From Bdellovibrio sp. (GTDB lineage: Bacteria; Bdellovibrionota; UBA1018): a DNA stretch of 7,348 bases. How positions within the stretch are numbered: the first letter of the stretch is position 1; each line of letters begins with the position of its first letter. The position numbers and the translations under genes are program-made. The DNA is taken from contig JACRAO010000121.1 of the NCBI GenBank assembly GCA_016213345.1, positions 1 to 7,348 of the forward strand, read 5' to 3'. Below are positions 1-5,645 of the stretch, piece by piece. The notes below the pieces were generated by a model, which saw only the letters and a program-made list of their open reading frames with translations, made no database searches and was not told the DNA's origin.

Positions 1-216
1 AAACAAAGTAATTTTTTCTATAGGTACGGCAGCTAGCATTTTAATATGATAAGGATCGATTGGATCTGTTGATTGTGTAGAGAGTACGTCTACGTTTTTA
101 ATTAAAAATAATGCAGAATGTGAAATTTTATAGAAACTAATTATAAAAAATAAGCAAAGCATAAAACACGTAAGTAAAATCAAGTACTTTTTAATCTTAT
201 GCTTAACTAAAGCCAT
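1..216 (-). CDS. ftsQ: FtsQ-like cell division protein, N-terminal part (runs off the left edge)
   Basis: The minus-strand frame is open from an ATG at 216 to the window edge (72 codons), with an in-frame stop just upstream at 238-240, so the start is well bounded. The translation has a short basic cytoplasmic tail (MALVKHKIKKY), one hydrophobic membrane segment at about residues 12-31, then a segment LFLIKNVDVLS (36-46) followed by DPYHIKMLAAVP (54-65). That arrangement is how the POTRA domain of FtsQ/DivIB begins: a beta strand ending in a V-x-V pattern, then a helix with I..LA. FtsQ is a bitopic divisome protein linking FtsB/FtsL to the septum. No clear Shine-Dalgarno precedes the ATG. The family call rests on topology and a short POTRA-like stretch, since most of the protein lies outside the window. 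Another single-pass POTRA protein is the main alternative. Confidence 0.55.
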   Translation of the reverse strand, partial: MALVKHKIKKYLILLTCFMLCLFFIISFYKISHSALFLIKNVDVLSTQSTDPIDPYHIKMLAAVPIEKITLF

Positions 217-217
217 C

Positions 218-271
218 TTAAGTACTATTGTAACACATTATATTATAGAAATTTCTCAAAAACCCTGTTAG
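218..271. promoter_or_regulatory. Divergent promoter region between the FtsQ-like gene and the M16 operon (tentative)
   Basis: On the minus strand a perfect TATAAT (242-247) lies 18 bp from CTAACA (266-271, four of six matches to TTGACA), placing a start about 20 nt before the FtsQ-like ATG. On the plus strand TATTAT (241-246) lies 17 bp from TTAAGT (218-223, only three of six). The two -10 boxes overlap because the sequence is nearly self-complementary, so the two promoters could compete for polymerase. The sequence is AT-rich and chance matches are common; only the minus-strand -10 is convincing. Confidence 0.3.
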
Positions 272-281
272 CGTATTATGC

Positions 282-1637
282 ATGTGCATAACGAAACTGT
301 TTAGCTCGTTTTTGGTGTTACTATTTTTTGGTTGTTCGCAACCTGTGATTAAAAAAGAATCTAGTAACGCGCCACAAAAACTGCCTTTGGTGGGCTCTTT
401 ACAGGTTTATAAATATAAATTTAGCAACGGACTCAAACTTTTAGTGCTAGAAGATCATTCATCACCAACGTTTGCATATCAGACTTGGTACGGTGTTGGT
501 TCTCGTGACGAAGTAAAAGGACATACAGGTTTGGCGCATCTTTTTGAACACATGATGTTTAAAGGGACTAAAAATCACAAGGAAGGGGAGTTTTTTAAAC
601 TCATGAAAGCCGTTGGTTCAGAAGGCGAAAATGCCTTTACTAGCAAAGATTATACTGCATACGTGCAAGAACTCCCAAAAGAACATTTAGAATTTATAGC
701 TCAACTTGAATCAGATAGAATGCAAAACTTAATAGTAGATGATGCAGCTTTTACAACTGAAAGAGAAGTCGTTCAAAATGAAAGACGATTTAGTTATGAA
801 AACAATCCAGATGGTTTAATGTACCAGGAAATTTTTGGTTTAGCTTTTACTGAGCACTCCTACCATTGGCCAACAATTGGTTATGAAGAAGATTTATCCC
901 GTATGGCCGCAACAGAAGCAAGTCAGTTTTATAAAAATTTTTACGCTCCAAATAAAGCAACCATAATTGTTACTGGAGATATCAAACATGATGAAGTTTA
1001 TAATATTATAAAAAAACATTATGAAAAAATTCAAACTAGTGAAACTTTAAATATACAACAAGCCAGAGAATCCACGCAGACTACTCCACGAAGAAAAATA
1101 GTAAAATTTAATATACAAATTGAAAAGCTATATATGGGTTATCCTGTCCCAGAAATTTTACACGAAGATATTCCTGCTCTTCAGGTTTTAGGTGAGATTT
1201 TGGCTGGCGGTAAAAGTAGTAGGCTATACCGGGCATTGGTAAATACTGGCGTTTCTAGCGATTTGGAATCCGGCGTTCTTGAAAACACAGAACCTTCATT
1301 ATTCTTGATTACAACTAATTTACAAAAAAACAAAAAAGCCGCCTTTGCTGAAAGCATTATATTGCGTGAAATTCAGCGTTTAATTCAAGAACCTATTGCA
1401 CAAAAGGAACATGAAAAAGTGCAAAATAGGATGAGTTTTGCTTTTTATGAGGGACTGAGCCATAATTCTTCACTCGCAAGATTTCTAGGAAAATACGAGG
1501 TTATTTCTGGAAATTTTGAAGAAGGAGTAAAATTGTTTCAAAAAAGTCTTGTAGTCAATGCAGAGGATATAAAAAAAGCTGCCAAAAAATATCTTATCCC
1601 CGATCATCGTTCGGTAATCATTGGAGTTATGAAATGA
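282..1637 (+). CDS. M16 family zinc metallopeptidase, catalytic subunit, probable lipoprotein
   Basis: This is a full two-lobed M16B peptidase of 451 residues, the normal size for a processing-peptidase-like subunit. The inverted zinc motif HLFEH is intact at residues 86-90 inside GLAHLFEHMMFKGT, and E167 in REVVQNERR lies 77 residues after H90, the family spacing for the third zinc ligand. The C-terminal lobe carries the conserved GGKSSRLYRAL stretch (309-319). The N-terminus has a hydrophobic run ending FFGC-S with C18, a lipobox with the less usual Phe at -3, so the protein is probably a lipid-anchored envelope protease; this is inferred. The start is the first possible in-frame codon after a stop at 246-248, with no clear Shine-Dalgarno. 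The gene overlaps its partner by ATGA. M16B pairs degrade or process peptides in a closed chamber; the substrate here is unknown. Confidence 0.93.
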   Translation: MCITKLFSSFLVLLFFGCSQPVIKKESSNAPQKLPLVGSLQVYKYKFSNGLKLLVLEDHSSPTFAYQTWYGVGSRDEVKGHTGLAHLFEHMMFKGTKNHKEGEFFKLMKAVGSEGENAFTSKDYTAYVQELPKEHLEFIAQLESDRMQNLIVDDAAFTTEREVVQNERRFSYENNPDGLMYQEIFGLAFTEHSYHWPTIGYEEDLSRMAATEASQFYKNFYAPNKATIIVTGDIKHDEVYNIIKKHYEKIQTSETLNIQQARESTQTTPRRKIVKFNIQIEKLYMGYPVPEILHEDIPALQVLGEILAGGKSSRLYRALVNTGVSSDLESGVLENTEPSLFLITTNLQKNKKAAFAESIILREIQRLIQEPIAQKEHEKVQNRMSFAFYEGLSHNSSLARFLGKYEVISGNFEEGVKLFQKSLVVNAEDIKKAAKKYLIPDHRSVIIGVMK

Positions 1638-2974
1638 GAGAAATAATTTTAACATGGTTTATTTCCTTGTGTTTTATAAAATCTGTTTTCGCTTTAGATG
1701 TAAATTTTGAAAAAGATTCAAAACTACCATTGGTTTATTTAAATGTTGTCATCAAAACAGGAGCTGTCGATGATCCTAGAGGAAAATCAGGGCTCACTTA
1801 TTTTTTAGGACAGATGCTCTTACGCGGTACAAAATCTGAATCTAAGGAACAAATTGATTTGGCGTTAGATCAAATGGGAGCTGTTTTAGAAGTTGAAACT
1901 CGCGCAGAAGCATTAATTTTAAGAGGTTCGGTTTTGAGTTCAAAATTGTCAGAGTTTTTGAAATTATTGAAATCAATTCTCACTCAACCAACATTTCATG
2001 AAAGAGAGATTAAAAAACTGAAATCCGAAGTAATTTCAAAAATTCTAGAAGAATTAAGTAGTGATAGAACTCTTGTTTTAAGAAGAGCTACAAAATTTTT
2101 ATTTCAAGACCACCCCTATGGGAAACCTATTCTGGGAATTACTAAAGAAGTCGAAACATTTTCTACTGAAGACATATTTAGCCATTATAATAAACATATA
2201 AATCATGGAAAAATGTCAATTATTGGAGCAGGTGATACAGATTTATCTATTATCGACACGTGGGCGAAGGGATTTCGAAACTCAATAAAAGAATCTGGAA
2301 ATTCGTTTTTAGTGTTTAAACCTAAAGATATTGTTACTAAAAAATTTTATTTCATCGATAAACCGGATCGCACACAAACTCAAATATATGGAGGGCAAAT
2401 CGGAATACTGATGACTGATAAAAATTATTTTCCGCTTTATTTGGCAAATTATGCTTTTGGTGGACCTTCGTTTACCACTAAGATGATGGAAGAAATAAGA
2501 GTGAAACGTGGTTGGAGCTACGGCGCTAACAGTTTTTTCAGGATGGGGAAACAACCGCGTTCATGGCAATTCAATTTATATCCCAAAATCAAAGACGCCC
2601 CTGATGCACTAGTTTATACGTTAAATATGATTAAAGATTTTAGAGAAAAAGGATTAACTCCAGAAGAATTTGAACGCACACAAAAAAGTATTATTAACAA
2701 TTCTGGTTTTATGTTTAATACGCCACAAAAGAGGGTAGAAAACTTGCTATTAGAAAAAACACTAGATTTACCCTCTGGTTTTATGACGAGATATCGTGAA
2801 GAAGTTTCTAAACTAACTCTAAACCAGGTAAATCAAGCTATCAAAAATTTTTTAAAACCAGATCAGTTAGTAGTAACCGTTTTGGGGACTGCTAAAGATT
2901 TGAAAGAACCAATTGTCAAAGCTTTAGGTATTTCTGAAAACGAAATGCAAGTGATTCCGTACACGCAGGAATAA
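1634..2974 (+). CDS. M16 family peptidase-like protein, non-catalytic partner subunit
   Basis: This 446-residue protein has the same M16 fold as the preceding gene and begins inside its stop codon (ATGA overlap), implying translational coupling and roughly equal synthesis. Residues 1-20 form a Sec signal peptide ending SVFA before LDVN. The region equivalent to the zinc motif reads GLTYFLGQMLLRGT (53-66): the two His and the Glu of HXXEH are replaced by Y56, Q60 and G59, so zinc hydrolysis is not expected. The C-terminal lobe keeps RVKRGWSYGANSFF (289-302), the Arg/Tyr stretch used in substrate binding by inactive partners such as mitochondrial MPP-alpha. The expected role, from the family, is to complete the chamber of a heterodimer with the upstream catalytic subunit. 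It has no lipobox, so tethering would come from the partner. Confidence 0.92.
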   Translation: MREIILTWFISLCFIKSVFALDVNFEKDSKLPLVYLNVVIKTGAVDDPRGKSGLTYFLGQMLLRGTKSESKEQIDLALDQMGAVLEVETRAEALILRGSVLSSKLSEFLKLLKSILTQPTFHEREIKKLKSEVISKILEELSSDRTLVLRRATKFLFQDHPYGKPILGITKEVETFSTEDIFSHYNKHINHGKMSIIGAGDTDLSIIDTWAKGFRNSIKESGNSFLVFKPKDIVTKKFYFIDKPDRTQTQIYGGQIGILMTDKNYFPLYLANYAFGGPSFTTKMMEEIRVKRGWSYGANSFFRMGKQPRSWQFNLYPKIKDAPDALVYTLNMIKDFREKGLTPEEFERTQKSIINNSGFMFNTPQKRVENLLLEKTLDLPSGFMTRYREEVSKLTLNQVNQAIKNFLKPDQLVVTVLGTAKDLKEPIVKALGISENEMQVIPYTQE

Positions 2975-2990
2975 GTAAACTGCTTCCTGT

Positions 2991-3038
2991 TTACAGTTAC
3001 TGTTACTGTCACAGTTACGGTAACTGTGACAGTAACAG
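2991..3038. repeat. Eight-unit hexamer array TNACNG within the terminator
   Basis: From 2991 the sequence reads as eight consecutive six-base units of the form TNACNG: ttacag, ttactg, ttactg, tcacag, ttacgg, taactg, tgacag, taacag. Because the GTNAC core is itself palindromic, any such array is close to self-complementary, which explains how the long perfect hairpin arises. Whether the array is dispersed elsewhere in the genome cannot be seen from this window. Confidence 0.7.
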
Positions 3039-3044
3039 TTTTGT
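2999..3044 (+). terminator. Rho-independent terminator of the M16 operon
   Basis: A perfect inverted repeat has 20-bp arms at 2999-3018 and 3020-3039 around a single central G (3019); in RNA the loop would open to at least three bases. TTTT (3039-3042) and GT follow directly. The hairpin begins 24 bases after the M16 partner's stop codon and ends 7 bases before the stop codon of the convergent DUF3011 gene. A T tract is present only on the plus-strand side, so it should act mainly on M16 transcripts; reading the other way it would form the same hairpin without a U tract. Confidence 0.85.
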
Positions 3045-3046
3045 AA

Positions 3047-3535
3047 TTATCTATAACCTGTTACATGAAAAACTCCACGGCAGCCATTATTTACCCAAAT
3101 TGAATTATCTCGTGTGCCCCATGTAGAATTCTGTATACATGGTTTTTTTGATTGTTGTGAAATAAGATATGAGTCAACAATCCACCTTAATCCTGTGTCG
3201 CATACAGCATAATTGAAATCAACGCTGGCGCAATTGATGTTCACTTGACTGTAGTAACCCCCGCTGCCATAGCCATAGACTCTAAAAATGCCACGGCATC
3301 CGCCGCTAACCCAAATGGACCTATCATTATGACCCCAGGTTTGACCTTCAACACAGGCAGTATTTGAAAGCTGTACTTCTAGATAAACATAATTAATATA
3401 CATACCCGTATCGCATTGACTATAATTGAAGTCTACACTTTGGCAGGTAATAGAAACACTTTGCCCGTGATCTGCAAAAGCAGAAACACTGAGTAGTGCT
3501 CCAGTAATAAGTGTTAATAATGTTATTTTTTTCAT
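3047..3535 (-). CDS. Secreted protein with two tandem DUF3011 repeats
   Basis: The 162-residue protein has a clear Sec signal peptide (about 1-21, ending SAFA before DHGQ). The mature part is two homologous repeats of about 60 residues, roughly 28-87 and 99-158. Each has the DUF3011 pattern: I-x-C, an S-V-D-F-N-Y motif, C-D-T-G, a later Cys before a T/S-W-G, then SIWV and GCRG-(I/V)-F. The cysteines are at 31, 41, 61, 80 and 102, 112, 133, 152, nearly the same spacing in both halves (10, 20-21, 19), consistent with two disulfides per repeat in an extracytoplasmic protein. A short Gly/Tyr linker (88-97) joins them. DUF3011 has no established function that I know of, so none is assigned. The start is supported by a strong Shine-Dalgarno. 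The gene stands alone with its own regulatory region. Confidence 0.88.
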   Translation of the reverse strand: MKKITLLTLITGALLSVSAFADHGQSVSITCQSVDFNYSQCDTGMYINYVYLEVQLSNTACVEGQTWGHNDRSIWVSGGCRGIFRVYGYGSGGYYSQVNINCASVDFNYAVCDTGLRWIVDSYLISQQSKKPCIQNSTWGTRDNSIWVNNGCRGVFHVTGYR

Positions 3536-3542
3536 GAAACTA

Positions 3543-3550
3543 TCCCCCTT
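3543..3550 (-). promoter_or_regulatory. Strong Shine-Dalgarno of the DUF3011 gene
   Basis: AAGGGGGA is read on the minus strand, with eight bases between the last G and the ATG at 3535. It is the clearest ribosome binding site in the window. The M16 catalytic gene, the FtsQ-like gene and the FAD oxidoreductase gene have none this good, which suggests the secreted protein is made at high level when transcribed. Confidence 0.8.
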
Positions 3551-3562
3551 ATTTATTAAAAA

Positions 3563-3596
3563 CTGGTTTCAAAAGCCCCTATTGGTTTGAAATCAG
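3563..3596 (-). promoter_or_regulatory. Inverted repeat in the leader of the DUF3011 gene
   Basis: Arms CTGGTTTCAAA (3563-3573) and TTTGAAATCAG (3586-3596) pair over 11 positions with one G:T or mismatch and a 12-base loop. The same stretch also reads as an imperfect direct repeat: TGGTTTCAAA followed by an AGCCCCT-like end, then TGGTTTGAAA followed by AGCCCT. It lies 28 bp before the start codon and downstream of the predicted transcription start, so it could be a leader hairpin or a repressor operator. The sequence shows the symmetry only. Confidence 0.45.
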
Positions 3597-3614
3597 CCCT
3601 TAATTTATGATTAT

Positions 3615-3644
3615 GTTATATAACCACAGCAAATTGAGTGCCAA
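3615..3644 (-). promoter_or_regulatory. Promoter of the DUF3011 gene: -24/-12 (sigma-54-like) element overlapping a sigma-70-like one
   Basis: On the minus strand TGGCACTCAATTTGCT (3643-3628) matches the sigma-54 consensus TGGCACGNNNNTTGCW at every defined base but one, with the required ten bases between GG and GC. Transcription would start near 3617, giving a leader of about 80 nt. The same stretch can also be read as a sigma-70 promoter: TTGGCA (3644-3639), 18 bp spacer, TATAAC (3620-3615), each hexamer five of six. Sequence alone cannot decide between them. Either reading puts a promoter here, upstream of the leader hairpin and the strong Shine-Dalgarno. Confidence 0.55.
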
Positions 3645-3656
3645 ACTTTGATACAG

Positions 3657-3678
3657 AGAGCAATTGTATACTTGCTCT
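3657..3678. promoter_or_regulatory. Dyad upstream of the DUF3011 promoter, possible activator site
   Basis: A perfect seven-base inverted repeat, AGAGCAA (3657-3663) and TTGCTCT (3672-3678), has an eight-base spacer. Its centre lies about 50-60 bp upstream of the predicted transcription starts, the position of many activator sites. An A8 tract (3690-3697) and AT-rich DNA lie beyond it. No regulator is identified. Confidence 0.35.
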
Positions 3679-3793
3679 ATTTTAGTAATAAAAAAAACCT
3701 AATAATAATCACACACATAACGCACAGCAAATATTTAAATATTATTTTTGCAGCGGATTATTTTCTAGTTTTTGTTAAGTTTTTGGCAGTGTC
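3679..3793. other. Non-coding AT-rich spacer upstream of the DUF3011 regulatory region
   Basis: This is the rest of the roughly 300-bp gap between the DUF3011 gene start and the end of the FAD oxidoreductase gene. It is rich in A and T runs (A8 at 3690-3697, AATATTTAAATATT-type sequence around 3729-3743). I see no credible reading frame with a ribosome binding site, no tRNA-like fold and no repeat of note. It may supply bent DNA or an UP-like element to the promoter. Confidence 0.4.
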
Positions 3794-3818
3794 AAAATGG
3801 TAATTTCAAAGCCATTTT
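3794..3818 (-). terminator. Possible terminator after the FAD oxidoreductase gene
   Basis: AAAATGG (3794-3800) and CCATTTT (3812-3818) form a seven-base stem with an 11-base loop, ending in TTTT on the minus strand about 25 bases after the stop codon at 3843. The stem is short and AT-rich, so it would be weak, but its position fits the end of the minus-strand operon. Confidence 0.45.
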
Positions 3819-3842
3819 AACTCCAGCTTAGCATATTTATCT

Positions 3843-5636
3843 CTAGAGCACATGTAAAACTTTGCGAATAGTTTTGACCATCAAATTAGGTGTTTCACTG
3901 CTTAGTATTTTTATTTTTGCTTCGTTTAAGTGTTCTCTTTCTAATATATGATTAACAACTGTTTTAGCCACTACGGCTACTTTCTCCATAAAAATTGCTT
4001 TATGATTAAGTGAAACATAATCTCCCAAAATAAAAAAATTATCTAATGAATTAAAAATAGGTGGTCTAGTTTTTTCAGACCCAACTGTAACAGAAGAGAA
4101 ATTGTCAATTCTATGTACTCTAAAATCTAAAAATGGAGGAAGTTCTGGCATAATTGAACGCAAATCCTTGTCCACCGCGCTTGCCACTTCATGATCCGTA
4201 AGCGCATTGGTTATTTCGCCTGGACTAATTTGAATTTCCAAAATATCAGCATTAAAATTTTTATAGCTATTTGGTTTTAAATAAGTAAGATTCATTGTTG
4301 TTTTTAGATAAGGGAAACCTGTAAAAAAAATTGATTCTCTTTCCTCAAAATGTTTGTACCAAGTATTTCCTGAATACCAAATAAAAGCAGTTGTCACTCT
4401 GCCCACCGGAAGTTCTCTAATACGCGCAAATTCGTCAAATTGTGTAAATGGTTCTTGTATTAAGATTCTTTTAGCATTCAGTGGATCAACTGCGAATAAA
4501 TAATAATCTGAACTAAATTCTTCTTCGGGGACCACTGGATTTACAAAATCATTGCCCATATAACCACAGCGTTGACATTTTTTTGGGTTATAAAAATGCA
4601 TCTCACCACAAATAGGACAAATATAAACCTTGCCATTTAAAGATCCGGTTTTTACTCCAGTTATATGTTTATTTTTTTCAAAAAACTGTATGACTTCTGT
4701 ATTAAAATAAAATTTTCCACCCTTGGAGTATATGTATTGAACTAAAGGTTGTATAACAGTATCCTCTGTCGAATCTTGAAAGAATTGAAAATTTGCTAAG
4801 TCTGCTCTCTGGCCTAACGTTGAGTCAATAAAACGATGCCAAGCAAGTGCGGAACTGGTGTCTCCAGTTTTGAAATTTGACATCTCTAAAATAGGATCAA
4901 TAAAAGCAGAAACAAAGGCATTAGAGAATCCAATTTTTTCAGCCCAGTTTTTTGTTGAAATGGAATCTAAATATTTTACTTCTGAAGCATTTTCTGAGTC
5001 AAAAGAAATAAAACGGAGAAACTGCTGAAGATCGTATGAAATATTTTTATTAGTTTTATTTATTTTTTTTAAATCCTTCATTATTTCTAATGCATGAAAC
5101 GGCGGTGGTAGATTTGACACATGGCGATCGTCTAGAGTACCGTCTGTGTAGACAAGCTGCAAAAGCCCATATGGTGAATTAGTGATTTTTTTTCTGATTC
5201 TTAAGTTTTTACGATACAAAAATTCTCTAAAATTTCTATAAAACCAACAAACCGCATGTGTGCCATGCTCTAATGGATGTCCATTCCATGATGGTTCTTG
5301 ACTTGGCTTTCCAAAGTTTTTATCTCTCCAACTTATGAGTTTGCCTCCGGCGCGTGGAGATTTTTCTAATATTGTGACATCAAATCCACGGTCTAGCAAT
5401 TCACATGCTGAGATGAGACCCGAAAGACCGGCTCCAATAATTAGTACTTTCTTCCCGTTTTTTGGTAGTTCGATATGATTTTCGGGGATGTTTGGATATT
5501 CGTTTTTATAACGTGACTGAAAGTTTTGAGTAGATGCTAAAAATCTGCTTGCCCCATGTGCTTGTGTTGCCAGAAAAACAGATCCTAATCCTTGGAGTAA
5601 CTCTCTTCTTGAGAGTGTGAATTTCCATTTGTTCAT
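3843..5636 (-). CDS. Tat-exported FAD-dependent oxidoreductase of the carotenoid desaturase/amine oxidase family with an internal rubredoxin-like ribbon
   Basis: The 597-residue protein opens with a twin-arginine signal, SRRELLQG (9-16) followed by a hydrophobic run and an Ala-rich end near 23-30, so it should be exported folded with cofactor. A Rossmann FAD motif, VLIIGAGLSGLISACEL (64-80), ends with the ribose-binding acid E91, followed by GGKL (97-100). The middle has the family pattern FIDPILEMSNF...SALAW (245-265), and the C-terminus has FFILGDYV with MEKVAVVAKTV (535-560), the second FAD-contacting stretch. This layout matches phytoene/zeta-carotene desaturase and isorenieratene-synthase-like enzymes. 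Unusually, CPIC at 340-343 and CQRC at 354-357, each followed by Gly, form a rubredoxin/zinc-ribbon-like insert. There is no Shine-Dalgarno, and the gene starts 9 bp after the decarboxylase-like gene, suggesting coupled expression. The substrate is unknown; a carotenoid or other polyene is the family-based guess. Confidence 0.82.
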   Translation of the reverse strand: MNKWKFTLSRRELLQGLGSVFLATQAHGASRFLASTQNFQSRYKNEYPNIPENHIELPKNGKKVLIIGAGLSGLISACELLDRGFDVTILEKSPRAGGKLISWRDKNFGKPSQEPSWNGHPLEHGTHAVCWFYRNFREFLYRKNLRIRKKITNSPYGLLQLVYTDGTLDDRHVSNLPPPFHALEIMKDLKKINKTNKNISYDLQQFLRFISFDSENASEVKYLDSISTKNWAEKIGFSNAFVSAFIDPILEMSNFKTGDTSSALAWHRFIDSTLGQRADLANFQFFQDSTEDTVIQPLVQYIYSKGGKFYFNTEVIQFFEKNKHITGVKTGSLNGKVYICPICGEMHFYNPKKCQRCGYMGNDFVNPVVPEEEFSSDYYLFAVDPLNAKRILIQEPFTQFDEFARIRELPVGRVTTAFIWYSGNTWYKHFEERESIFFTGFPYLKTTMNLTYLKPNSYKNFNADILEIQISPGEITNALTDHEVASAVDKDLRSIMPELPPFLDFRVHRIDNFSSVTVGSEKTRPPIFNSLDNFFILGDYVSLNHKAIFMEKVAVVAKTVVNHILEREHLNEAKIKILSSETPNLMVKTIRKVLHVL

Positions 5637-5645
5637 AGTTATTTA

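Noticed and set aside
278..304. ATG at 278 as the start of the first M16 gene
   Set aside because: It is out of frame with the peptidase and reaches a stop after eight codons.
2309..2554. An 81-codon open frame on the minus strand inside the second M16 gene
   Set aside because: It lies wholly antisense to a well-supported gene, has no ribosome binding site I can see, and its translation resembles no family I recognise; it is a shadow frame.
3047..3535. Toxin, bacteriocin or lectin function for the cysteine-rich secreted protein
   Set aside because: The repeats match DUF3011, which has no established activity known to me; the sequence does not support a specific function.
3607..3651. Short plus-strand frame ATGATTATG... 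in the intergenic region
   Set aside because: It has only 14 codons and lies across the promoter region of the opposite-strand gene, with no ribosome binding site.
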